A DNA stretch of 23,143 nucleotides from Funneliformis mosseae (lineage: Eukaryota; Glomeromycota; Glomeromycetes; Glomerales; Glomeraceae). The DNA lies in the NCBI GenBank assembly GCA_910592005.1, contig CAJVPP010001062.1, positions 1-23,143 of the forward strand, read 5' to 3'. Shown here piece by piece: positions 11,516-20,517 of this stretch. The notes under the pieces were generated by a model. That model worked only from the letters and a program-made list of their open reading frames with translations. It was not told where the DNA came from and did not search any database. The position numbers were made by a program, and so were the translations under genes. Position 1 is the first letter of the stretch; each line of letters starts with the position of its first letter.

Positions 11516-12489
11516 TAAAAAAATATATATTTATATATATTTTAACTGTATTTTGATTTCCATTTTTAATATCTTTGCGAAAAACGTTTGGACATTTCCA
11601 ATTTTATTAAAGATTCTATAAAAATGACCATAGTTTTATTTAAATATTAAAATATATAGAAGTCGAAAAAAAAAAAAAATCATAAGACTTAAATATATAA
11701 AATAGAAAAAAATTGAATATACGGAAATCATATGATCTGGTTTTTGAATATATGAATGGATAAATTAAATTATAATAAAAAAAATTTTAAATCGAAAAGA
11801 GTTACTTCCTAAAACGCTTACTATCTTACTTTTTTTAATTTGAGATACTTCATAATCTTCCATAAAAATTTACTTCAGAATCTTATCGATTTTTTATAAT
11901 AATCTATTCTACAATGATTACCAAATCTTGATACCCTAATCATTCATGCGGTTACTCAAATTACACTTTTATTATAGATTGCCTTTTTTTGTAAAAAAAA
12001 AAAAAAAAAGGTATAAGATGCTGGGTCTCTCACTATCAGTTGTTCATTTAAAGGAATAAATCGGTACCTTTAATTTATAAAAAAGCGACAGTATTTTCTT
12101 ATAATCACAAAGCTTATGAAATTCTTTAGGTGTTAATCTCCCGTAATATCAAGTCGAATTCAAAAGACATTTTACTTTTCTCTAACTATTCTCCTATTAC
12201 ATTTCCCTACATTTAGGAATCAGGTGGCTGCTATTAAATCTCAATTCAAAATTTTTACGAAAAGTAATTTAATAATATCGAGACCATTTAATAAAATGAA
12301 TCCTCCATAAATATCTCTTGTGAAATGAAATGTTTTTGAAAAGTTAAATTCCTTACTAAATAATGGCATTAATGAATCCAACGTACAAATTGTATAATCA
12401 CATATATGAAATAATGTTTTTAATATTCTAAGAAAATCTGCAACAAAATCAAGTTGTTTAATAGCTTTTAATAGCTTTAAGTATAAATA
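11516..12489. other. Unassigned AT-rich stretch with homopolymer runs
   Basis: No gene is recognised. Several A or T homopolymers occur (about 11668-11680 and 11995-12009), and an alternating AT tract is near 11520-11545. I see no repeat array or protein-like frame. Confidence 0.4.
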
Positions 12490-12933
12490 TTAGAAGTTAT
12501 TCTTGAAAATAAAAACAAAATTTTGAGTTGCACATTGAATGCCTACTGAAATTTTGTCTCGGAGGTTATGAACAAGTGCGTTACCTCTTACTCTCACGTT
12601 TTGGAGAAATTGGGGACATATGTCATCGATCATTTTTCGCAAGATGTATTTATTTTTGTAAAAATGCCCACGATCACAACTTCTAAATAGTGTTCGTGGA
12701 GAATTTCTTCACAATTCTATTAACAAAATTGTTCAAAGATAATTTCACAGCTTTATCTGAATTTGGTAAATTTTTATATTGTACATTTTTGGTAATCGTG
12801 AGAAAGAATCACTAGAAATAAATAAATATTTCGGAATTGTTTGATCAAATAGAAAGTTTAAAAGTTTTACTAAAAAAAGAAGCAGACTATTTTCAAATTC
12901 GTATAGTACTTTTTTTATTTCTGGCATCATCAT
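12490..12933 (-). pseudogene. Possible eroded minus-strand gene, several frames
   Basis: From 12933 downward one frame starts MMMPEIKKVLYEFENSLLLF and runs 62 codons. A second frame then reads NSDKAVKLSLNNFVNRIV. A third, open from 12708 to the stop at 12490-12492, includes KMIDDICPQFLQNVRVRG and NALVHNLRDKISVGIQCA. The three pieces follow each other on the same strand as expected for frameshifts in one gene. The plus strand of 12530-12690 is also open, so strand assignment is not secure. No domain is recognised. Confidence 0.3.
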
Positions 12934-13342
12934 TTTGTAGTAACAAATATCAAAAAAAATAGTTTTTCCAGTTTCAATTATAAATTCTCATTAAATCGCA
13001 TAATTAAAAATTTTATACCAATAATCTATGCTGCGAGAGTTTTTTGCCCTAAAAAAGTCTTTAGATTTGCTGAAAGAAAATTTAAGCTGAACGATTAACT
13101 GTATTCAGAAATAATATTTTTAAAGATGCTAATGAATTTTCATCAACGATAGACAATATAAAAAAATATTAAAAATATAAATAAATTAAGTTAAATATAA
13201 CAAGGAAATTATCATGTCCCGAGATTTTAATGTAACAACATAAATGATATTAGGTTAGTAGTTTCATGTGACTCGATTTTTTTTAAAATCATTGAAATTT
13301 ATATCACAAATTAAATAAATAAATTGTATGTATGGTTTTAAA
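12934..13342. other. Unassigned stretch
   Basis: AT-rich sequence leading up to the 50-bp palindrome. I see no coding-like frame, repeat array or RNA gene here. Confidence 0.4.
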
Positions 13343-13392
13343 GAGGGGAAAATTAAACACATTTTTTAAAAAATGTGTTTAATTTTCCCCTC
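13343..13392. repeat. Perfect 50-bp palindrome (25-bp arms, no spacer)
   Basis: The left arm begins gaggggaaaattaaacac at 13343 and ends in six T at 13367. The right arm from 13368 is its exact reverse complement and ends in ttttcccctc at 13392. Every one of the 25 pairs matches. The G/C-rich outer ends (GAGGGG/CCCCTC) are unusual for this AT-rich setting. Such head-to-head structure could be two fused terminal inverted repeats, a fold-back element core or a cruciform-forming site. It is too long and symmetric to be chance. Confidence 0.9.
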
Positions 13393-13551
13393 CAACACCC
13401 TTTATAATAAATATCAATACCTTTCAGATTGTTAATGAATAAACACTAACATATGCCTCGAATTGTTAAATCATAATAATAAAATCCATTCGTAATTTAT
13501 TTATTAAGAGGTTTCAAATCATTAAATATAATTATTAAAAAAAATTAATTT

Positions 13552-13885
13552 TTAGCATTGTGAAGACAGATCACAAAGCACCTGTCCAAGGGAAATCTTC
13601 GCTTTTCGATATTTGCAGTTAATTTTTTGAAGATCATTTTCCAGGCTGTCAAGGTGCCAGTATGTTAAGCTGTCAGTATGACAAAATGTACAGAACGCCA
13701 GGCTGGCCTAATTATTTTTTTTTTAAATATATAAGCCGGAAATCCTTAAACAGCTCAACATACCACGCTCGCCCTTGTTATATTTCTTCGCATAAATTCA
13801 ATTCGAAATCCTTCATTTACCACCTTAGCGATATTTTCGCTTTCGCCGTTTTAACTTTTATATGTAACTTCGTTTATTTTATTTT
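13552..13885 (-). pseudogene. Eroded minus-strand coding remnant
   Basis: On the minus strand, about 13885 down to 13650 stays in one frame broken by several stops. It reads KVKTAKAKISLRW, stop, MKDFELNLCEEI, stop, QGRAWYVELFKDFRLIYLKKK, stop, LGQPGVLYILSY, stop, QLNILAP. A neighbouring frame from about 13643 to the stop at 13552-13554 reads ENDLQKINCKYRKAKISLG then QVLCDLSSQC. The peptide KAKISL occurs in both parts, suggesting an internal repeat. An 89-codon plus-strand open frame over the same DNA is hydrophobic and less convincing. No family is assigned. Confidence 0.35.
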
Positions 13886-14366
13886 TAATTTCCGATTTTT
13901 ATTAGTAGTTTATTATACAATTTTTATGTAATAATTTGTAATTGCGCAGTTCTATTAATTGATAGCATTTACTTGGTTTTAATATTTGATAAAGAGAAAG
14001 TGTAGAGCGCCGACGTTGAGGTAACACTGAACGAATTGATAATATTAAATAAATTTAGCGTCAATATTACTTCATTTTATTCAATTAATACCTTACAATA
14101 CAAATTGTTTATAAATACATAAACGAAAGAACTTGAAGTGAAAAAGTGGACGAAATAAGTTACAAGTCAACATCACATGTAGTATACTGTATATTGTTTA
14201 CATTCTTCGTTTCGTTCTCTTTCTTTTTTTCCTAATGATATATAAGATGTTGCGATACTTTACCGGGCGGTTGAATGATAATGTTGATGTAAATACCTAG
14301 GAACTTTAATAGTTCAAAATCTGTGTATCCGGGGCGCAGCACATTGGAGTTCAATGAAAATTCTTA
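13886..14366. other. Unassigned stretch
   Basis: Moderately AT-rich spacer between two minus-strand remnants. No convincing frame or repeat array is seen. Confidence 0.35.
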
Positions 14367-15091
14367 TCAAGTTTTTTTCAAAGCCTCGTTAATTTCTTCT
14401 AGAGGAGTTACAAAATTTAGTAGCTTCAGTTCATTGACTTTGTTGTTGTTGGGCCATATCAGTTTCCATATCGTTTCCATTGATATCAAAATTATCAACT
14501 TTGTTTATATTATCAAGGGTAATTTGAATAGCACTATTATTAGAAGTACCTAATATTGTAATTTCGTCCATATATCTACAAAACACAAAAATCTTTTTTA
14601 GTATTATACAATAAAGACCTTTTTTAAATGCAATTTTTATTCTTCAAAATTAGTTCGTACTGACCTGATTGACCGATACATTTTATAATTAGCGTATGAA
14701 TTAGATGCTTCGATGAAGGTTATTATTGATACACAAGCTAATGAACGAATACTTGCATGAGACTGACAATAATGGCTGTTCCAAATCAAAAATATTACAA
14801 ATAAAAAATTTTTTTTTGTAATCATCGTTAGTGGTGGTGGTCCTGCACTGAATTCCTCGTTGGTGAAACGTTCATTAATGACACGGTATTGTTTGTCATT
14901 AGTTTATTGGTCAACAACTTTATTAGAGTTCGAGTTAATTTCTTTTTCCAAACTGGATTATTTGTCTCCTTAGGATTATTATTCGACGATACTACAGCAA
15001 GCATTATAATTAATAAATTCTTGCCTTTAGAATTTAAATCAGAATTTCAATTAGGCAATTCACCTATGTTTTGTCCATCGTTCAAGTTCAT
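14367..15091 (-). pseudogene. Multi-exon remnant, possibly Myb/SANT-like DNA-binding protein
   Basis: From ATG at 15091 the minus strand reads MNLNDGQNI. An intron at 15063-14992 (72 bp, GTGAAT...CTGTAG) removes an in-frame TGA, and the frame continues VSSNNNPKETNNPVWKKKL. A frameshift near 14905 leads to YRVINERFTNEEFSAGPPPL, and the second frame continues with SNSYANYKMYRSIR. A second intron, 14664-14576 (89 bp, GTCAGT...TTGTAG), joins in phase to YMDEITILGTSNNSAIQ and DNFDINGNDMETDMAQQQQ. TGA at 14431-14433 ends that frame. A shifted frame (about 14437-14367) adds NELKLLNFVTPLEEINEA. W-x(3)-L-T-x-L-I near the start and Y-M-D-E-I later resemble trihelix/Myb-SANT proteins; this is tentative. 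The frameshifts make it a likely pseudogene, unless the splicing differs. Confidence 0.4.
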
Positions 15092-15102
15092 TAAAAAGAA
15101 TA

Positions 15103-15560
15103 AATGATAAGCTCACGGAAGTTCAAATTTTTTTTGATGAATATTATAAATTCGTTTCAAATAAAGTATAACGCCCTTATGCATGTGTATAAACAATAAA
15201 CTTTACTGCTTTAAACCAATCTTGTTCGGTAGAGAAAAGAATGTTTTCAAAGAATCTTTTTTAGAAGATATCCTAATTCTTGATTTATGCCTTGTTGAAG
15301 CATAATTAAAAATTCAATTAATTTTATTTTTTTTTGCAAAGACGATAAAAAAAAAAAAAATTTTCCGAGTAGAAATTATTATTTTATTTATTTGAAAATA
15401 TGAGACTCTGAATAAATCATGACAAGAAAAATCAGGATGTCGCATTATATAAGCAATAAAAAACATTCCTACTGAATAAAAATCACCATTTTATAAATAT
15501 TTGTGCATCGATTTTATAAAAGAAAAATTTTTAAATTCTAATCCTCCTCTTGATCAAATT
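15103..15560. other. Unassigned stretch
   Basis: AT-rich with two homopolymer runs (T near 15328-15337 and A near 15348-15360). No gene is recognised. Confidence 0.35.
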
Positions 15561-15850
15561 TTAAAGAAAAGCCCTCCTTCTTGAAATAAACGTGTAATCT
15601 GCATCAAATTTTCTCATAAATTCCATTCCTAAAACATTTATTTCATTGAAGTGCGATTTTGTTGGTGTCATCATAACTATTATGAATTCATGCATGCATG
15701 TTAACAGACCACACATCATCGACAGACATAGTTCATTGGAGATTCAATATCTACTGGAAAGTGTACAATATTGATCTTCTTCCGATTTTACCATCACTGC
15801 GAAAACGTCAGTGGTGGATACCGTTGGTTTGTAACTTAAAATAAATTCAC
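15561..15850 (-). pseudogene. Remnant of a retropepsin-like aspartic protease domain
   Basis: Three consecutive minus-strand frames appear to be one broken protein. The first (about 15850-15754) reads NGIHH, stop, RFRSDGKIGRRSILYTF. The second adds PVDIESPMNYVCR. The third (15743 down to TAA at 15561-15563) includes LLTCMHEFIIVMMTPTKSHF, NEINVLGMEFMRKFDADYTF and ISRRRAFL. The block NVLGMEFMRKFDADY matches the hydrophobic-hydrophobic-LG-x-[DE]-F-[LM]-x-K-F signature near the C-terminus of retroviral-like (gag/pol-type or DDI1-like) aspartic proteases. The upstream ADG-like SDGKIG also fits. No catalytic D-[ST]-G motif survives in the readable part. Host or retroelement origin is undecided. Confidence 0.5.
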
Positions 15851-15900
15851 GAAATGTTAAAACCATGACAATTACTTAAGGAATCACGGGAGAGGACGTC

Positions 15901-16358
15901 AAAGATTATTCTCAATATAAACATAAAATAACTCAAAGATATTTCCAATATCATACAAAAAGTATATAAATAATAAATAAATTTCAAAGGGTCACGAAAG
16001 ATTTCAAATATATACACAAAATTTTATCATAGCAACCTAGTTTAGGGTAATTTAAAGAATAGTTTCGAAGAATCCATCATTACTAATAAATATTTTCTAA
16101 ATTGGTCGTCTTTTATTTTCTAAGCTCTACTTTTGAAAGTATATTACCATTATAAACAAGATGAGTTAATGTAAAAAAATTAAAAATGGTTGTTCAAGTA
16201 ACACAAAGTTTATAAACTTTTAAATTAGATATTTTATCGAATGTCAATTTTTGAGAAAATTCTGTCGTCAAGTAATAGATATCATTCATTTTTATTCCAA
16301 AGTTTTAATTAAATTCAAATTTATTTAATTAAACAGTTCTTTTATTCCAAGATAAAAG
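15901..16358. other. Unassigned stretch
   Basis: AT-rich spacer with no convincing frame, repeat array or RNA gene on either strand. Confidence 0.35.
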
Positions 16359-16886
16359 ATGGACTTTTTCAATGTAGTAAATTCGTCAATGATTTGTCAC
16401 TTATTTAGCGATCGATCCAAATGTAAAAAAAAAAAATATTTAAATACTAACGGCTTAAATATACTATTGAAAGGATCCAAATTTAAAGTAGACCCTAAAG
16501 CAAATAAAGCGCTGCGTCCAAAAAGTGATCGAACTCGAAATAAAAAAATATAAAAAAAAAACACACCTCAAACGATACAATCCGAAGAGGAACATAACGA
16601 CAAGGTGCTCAAGATCTTTTAGAAAATAAAGAATCGTTCGATCGCTACGGAAGTGATCGAACCCGAAGCCAATAAAAGCTCACCCGAAAAGGAACCTATA
16701 AAGGAAAGAATAAAGGCGAAGTTTTTTTTGAAAAAAAGTTCAATCACTGCAGCCCGATCATCTTTACTATTTTCTAAATTAAAAGAAACATCCAGATTTA
16801 ATATTTTTTTTTTCGTTTGTAAGCAAAAAAAATTGAACCTTCATACGAAACATGAAGTACAATATATCAATAAGAACTTCATTTAG
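16359..16886 (+). pseudogene. Possible eroded Lys/Glu-rich gene, plus strand
   Basis: One frame from ATG at 16359 gives 64 residues ending in KVDPKANKALRPKSDRTRNK and a stop at 16553. Another frame from about 16566 reads TPQTIQSEEEHNDKVLKIF, a TAG, then ATEVIEPEANKSSPEKEPIK and ITAARSSLLFSKLKETSRF, ending at 16886. The DNA motif aagtgatcgaac occurs at 16523 and 16651, 128 bp apart and in different frames. The text is noticeably richer in CpG and charged codons than its flanks. It may be a decayed gene with a low-complexity charged region. No domain is recognised and chance openness cannot be excluded. Confidence 0.3.
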
Positions 16887-17213
16887 CAATTAAATATATA
16901 ATTTTGGTTAGTTCAATCAGCACAAAAAGTATACTTTCTACATTAAGCAAAATGGTAAAAGCTTTTTCAACATCCTTCTCTTTATGCTAATGAAACTTTA
17001 ATTCTTTTTATTAGAATTTCTCTTATTTATAAAATTATAATTAATTTACATTTTATAGATTTATTAAATAGTGTAGTTGCAAGAGATAAATCTTCGTGAA
17101 ATATGCATTATAAAACATCACATTCTTATTAATAATTATATGCTTCAAATTTCAGATAATTTTCTCATTTCTACCAAGTAATAAATTAATTTATTGATTT
17201 TACAAAATCCTTA
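16887..17213. other. 3' flank of the kelch gene
   Basis: AT-rich intergenic sequence between the eroded plus-strand frame and the end of the minus-strand kelch gene. It contains the candidate polyadenylation signal listed separately and no coding-like frame. Confidence 0.5.
17190..17195 (-). promoter_or_regulatory. Candidate polyadenylation signal AATAAA
   Basis: On the minus strand AATAAA lies about 20 bp beyond the stop codon of the kelch gene (17214-17216). The position is plausible for a fungal poly(A) signal, but the hexamer is common in AT-rich DNA. Confidence 0.35.
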
Positions 17214-18241
17214 TTAAATATTTTGCTGTAGATTCTGTTTGATTTCTTGTCTAACAACCTGAATTATATCATTTTTAAAATTTTCCAAGTCAATCTGTTG
17301 TAATACTCTTTGATTATCAGTACTTGAAGTTGCTATTGAATTGTTTTCAAGTTTTGGCTTTGGAATTGTTATAACTTTGTGATTAGAATTATCATCTTCA
17401 TTTCCAGGAGTTGGTATTGCTCTTTTATATTTCAATTTATTTTTATTCCATCTATAAAATAATTTGCTTCCACATGATAAAATTTTATTAATATTTCTAG
17501 TTGGAACCTTAACTTCATTAGAATCATCACCTTTCTCATTTCCAGGAGTTGGTATTGCTCTTTCTACTTCCCTTCCAGTTTTATTCCATTTCCATTTATA
17601 TATAAAAAAGCCTCCAAACGATAGTAAAATGCCACAGATTATTGATGCTATCACTATCCCAATTATTGCCGGTATTGATAATACGCCTGTGCTTTGTGCT
17701 GACTTTGTTGAAGTATTTTGTGGTTCTTTTGGTATAAAAGGAATTTTAGTAGGATTAATTGATGGTGACTTTTTTTGTTCTGAAGGATTGGTTGACGATT
17801 CAGTGATATCAAAATCGTAAGTCCATACATATTCTTCATCATTGCTAATATCAAGCAATAAAATATCTTCATTTAAGTCCTTTCCATCCGTATCTTTACC
17901 TATACCTATTAATTTAATATTAAATTTGTAAATAATATCAAGGTAATAGACATTAACGAAGAAAAAAAATTCATATCTACCAAATGATATAACCATGTAC
18001 TTTCCAATGACATTCGCTTCATGCCAACCTCTGGACTGTGCCGGAAATGTACCAGAAGTTTTTGGAAGTGACCATTCAAAATTTGCCAAATTTAAAACAT
18101 AAAGTGCTTCCTGAAGTTCTATATCATTATCTCCTGCTGAACCTCCAAAAATTATTACTCGTTGTCCATCTAACCCTTTGATAATTACATTATTATTGTT
18201 ATTGCTAATTTCAATGCAAACAATTCAAAACCACTTTACAA

Positions 18242-18272
<31 letters not shown>

Positions 18273-19258
18273 ACCAAGAACAGTAGAGAAAGAATTTCTA
18301 TCCGTAGGAATTTTACCTGAAGTTATCTAATGTAAAAAAATTATAAATATTAAAGTATCTACACAAAAAAAATCCGTCAATAAACCACCTGCCTTTGTAC
18401 TCCAATTATCATTAATCGTATCATATTGATAGACCTAAGATTTTATTAAACTTTCAATATTTTATAATTTATTAATAATTCATTTTTCAATTAGTAAATC
18501 ACCTCTTTTAATGGTAAAGCAGAATTTTTTTGATCATAAGAGCCACCTATTTTAATAGACGTTTATTTAACAAGGTATTGAGAGATAACATTGATAGTAT
18601 TGATTATATACTTACCAAAATATATTATAAAATTACTTGGGACGAAAGTCGCACCATAAAGACATCTTTGAGTAGGTGCATCAACTTTACTTCCCAATTT
18701 CAAGTTCAAATTTATTGTATCTAAAATAAGCATATCATTAGATAGAACTTCATTTGTGTCCTTATATTTTCCACCAAACAAATACATTTTCCCTTTATCA
18801 TCAACGATGCCTTTTAGGTTATGTGTTCTCTTGACATTCTCTCCATTGGCTATTTTTGGAACACTCCATGTATTACTTTTTGTATCAAACGCATAAAATA
18901 ATTCCATTTCTACACCATCATAATTCCCTACATATAAAAACAAAATATCTTTACTTGAACCACCTCTGACAGATGCAGCGGCACGATGTGCTGGAACAGT
19001 ATTGATATCTGTTAGATCATGCCATATGATATTTTTAACATTGAATGGAACAGAAACGTCAAGATAAAAAAATTGTTTTCCAATATTTTCATTATTAGTA
19101 GTTGTAGTAACTCGACCGCCTAATATATAAAGCTTATTATCAATAAGTGTAGCAGTGTGAGCGTATCGCTTAAATGGCGTCATTTGACAATTTACTTCGA
19201 TTACCAATCGAATTAAAAGCCATAATATAATATAGTTCGAATAATTCTTTGACATCAC
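17214..19258 (-). CDS. Kelch-repeat protein with signal peptide and single TM helix (six exons)
   Basis: Proposed exons are 19258-18616, 18546-18503, 18434-18393, 18326-18275, 18175-17981 and 17905-17214, giving about 555 residues in one frame. Residues 1-24 form a signal peptide (start MMSKNYSNYIILWLLI, probable cut after VNC). About six kelch motifs follow, marked by YILGG, YLFGG, IIYFGG, VIIFGG and related blades (YVGNYDG, ISFG). A Ser/Thr/Pro-rich stalk (about 358-398) leads to one membrane helix (about 400-428), then a basic, internally duplicated tail and an amphipathic Gln-rich end (522-555). Splice sites are GT-AG, except intron 3 (18392-18327), where a GC donor gives the best kelch sequence; GT at 18388 with AG at 18317 also keeps frame. 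The likely topology is a kelch propeller outside and a tail in the cytosol. Kelch-TM proteins of this kind are common in Rhizophagus; the ligand is unknown. It is the only intact gene here. The upstream ATG at 19258 was chosen; the ATG at 19255 is equally possible. Confidence 0.88.
17399..17635 (-). repeat. In-frame 138-bp duplication in the cytoplasmic tail
   Basis: The DNA catttccaggagttggtatt followed by gctctt starts at 17399 and again at 17537, exactly 138 bp (46 codons) apart. The encoded peptide RAIPTPGNE therefore appears at about residues 441-449 and 487-495. Similarity extends to the preceding aromatic-basic segment (IYKWKWNK versus FYRWNKNK) and the following acidic one (GDDSN versus DDNSN). 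The second copy has lost most of the hydrophobic membrane part. Near-identical cores with diverged flanks suggest a duplication under selection on the core or recent conversion. Confidence 0.85.
18242..18268 (+). repeat. Poly(T) run of 27 inside intron 4 of the kelch gene
   Basis: An uninterrupted T27 (A27 on the transcribed-sense strand) lies directly after the splice donor of the 99-bp intron 18274-18176. Its length is likely to vary between strains and it could affect splicing. Confidence 0.85.
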
Positions 19259-19324
19259 TAAACTTTATCTAAAGAAAATAATTATATTGAAAAAAAAAAA
19301 TAAATAATAAATAATAATGTTTAT

Positions 19325-19330
19325 TTATAA
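19325..19330 (-). promoter_or_regulatory. Weak TATA-like box upstream of the kelch gene
   Basis: TATAAA on the minus strand lies about 67 bp before the ATG at 19258. In DNA this AT-rich the match is weak evidence, and no other promoter element can be named. Confidence 0.2.
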
Positions 19331-19428
19331 TAAATATTGATATATTTGTCACGGTTCCATAAAAATAAATTATTTGTATTACGCAGATCGTGTAACAATA
19401 ATTTTCATCTCGCATCGCACTGGTAGCA

Positions 19429-19447
19429 TTTTTTTTTTTTTTTTTTT
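19429..19447 (+). repeat. Poly(T) run of 19 in the kelch upstream region
   Basis: A T19 run about 170-190 bp upstream of the kelch start codon, between the gene and the 71-bp minisatellite. Poly(dA:dT) tracts of this kind can exclude nucleosomes; a promoter role here is inference. Confidence 0.6.
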
Positions 19448-19541
19448 CATAATAAATATTTCATTTCATTAACAAAAATGAATAACTTTTTTTTGGCGTA
19501 TGTGCATGTGTTTCACATTCTTCATTTATCGTAAGACCATC

Positions 19542-19880
19542 TGCACCTGAAAAAAATGCGATAATATGCAATTGTGAAGTATCTCCACTAAAAAAAGCAA
19601 TTTAAAATTTTGCATAATAAGATAAATGCAGTAATCTGCAAATTTTGAAGAATATTCGCTAAAGAATGAAATTCAGAAATTTGCATATTAAGGTTAATTT
19701 GGTGAATATGCAATTTCAGAAAATCTCCATTAAAAAACGGCAATTTGAAAATTTGCATTTTAAAGTAAATTTGGTAACCTGCAATTTCAAAGAATCTTCA
19801 CTAATAAAAATAGCAATTCGAAAATTTTCATTTTAGGATAACGTGTAAATATGCAAGTTTGAAGAATCTTTACTGTTATA
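19542..19880 (+). repeat. Minisatellite with ~71-bp period, about 4.5 units
   Basis: The anchor tgcaa followed by tttgaag or tttcaga recurs at 19567, 19637, 19709, 19780 and 19852, with spacings of 70, 72, 71 and 72 bp. Within each unit a middle block (tctcca/ttcactaaaaa) and an end block (caatttgaaaatttgcattt) are recognisable. Units have diverged by substitutions and small indels. The array begins about 290 bp upstream of the kelch start codon and ends just before a transposase remnant. Every unit contains several short TGCAA or TTTGC elements, so dyad pairing between neighbouring parts is possible. Confidence 0.85.
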
Positions 19881-19936
19881 AATTTAGTTTTTAATAATTT
19901 AGTTAAAAATTTAAAATAAACAAATTTACTTTATTA

Positions 19937-20469
19937 TTAAAAAATATATCTATTCATTAAGAACTGATTTTTTTTATGAAATCATAGTACAATATGAACA
20001 GCTTGTTCAATAGAATCTAATAATACTACATCATATTCTTTTAACATTAATAATCTAGGACATCTATAAAGATCTGGTTCCTCATTATCTTGTTCACAAT
20101 AATCATATCATATTATCATTGCAAATGCATAATTGTTGACATTATATTAGCTATTTTCATATAAATTACCTAAAAGCAATACCTAATATAAAAATAAATT
20201 TAAAATAATACTTATTAACCTTTACAAAGCATGCCTCTTGATCTGTAATATAATTAGTAGTATATCTGTTTTTACTATAATAGCAATATCACTAAACTAT
20301 GAAGTATTATTATAAGATGAATTAGCATGAATTATATTTATAGATTTTATAGTTCACTTTTATCCTATATATGTATTATGCCAGTTCACTTAGAAAACAG
20401 TTAAGCTACCTTCTCAGATGGGTCATGAAACTGCCAATCATATAATTTAGAAAAATAATAAAAAAATTG
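19937..20469 (-). pseudogene. Eroded C-terminal part of a KDZ/Plavaka-like transposase
   Basis: Minus-strand frames read LYDWQFHDPSEKVA near 20442-20400, then RYTTNYITDQEACFVK (about 20260-20220). After a candidate intron (GTTAAT...ATATTAG) they continue LLLGNLYENS, stop, YNVNNYAFAMII, stop, YDYCEQDNEEPDLYRCPR, LLMLKEYDVVLLDSIEQAVH, IVL, stop, FHKKNQFLMNRYIF and TAA at 19937-19939. The late pattern (ESI-x2-x-VH-x-V followed by F-[LY]-x-N-x-[YF]-[IV]) resembles the C-terminal region of the KDZ/Plavaka-type transposases of fungal CACTA-related elements. The DPSEK block also fits. Stops lie where Arg, Trp or Glu codons would suit. The N-terminal catalytic part is not visible upstream, where low-complexity sequence follows. 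Confidence 0.5.
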
Positions 20470-20517
20470 CAACGTGATATAAAAACAAACATATTATCTA
20501 GATCTGATGAAATCTTT

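Noticed and set aside
13343..13392. Rho-independent terminator
   Set aside because: The stem is 25 bp with no loop and no adjacent transcription unit, and the gene structure in the window is eukaryotic.
14889..15107. 72-codon open frame on the plus strand
   Set aside because: It overlaps the minus-strand multi-exon remnant, whose peptides and splice signals are more convincing.
17464..17820. 118-codon open frame on the plus strand
   Set aside because: It lies antisense inside the last exon of the well-supported kelch gene and owes its openness to that exon's codon pattern.
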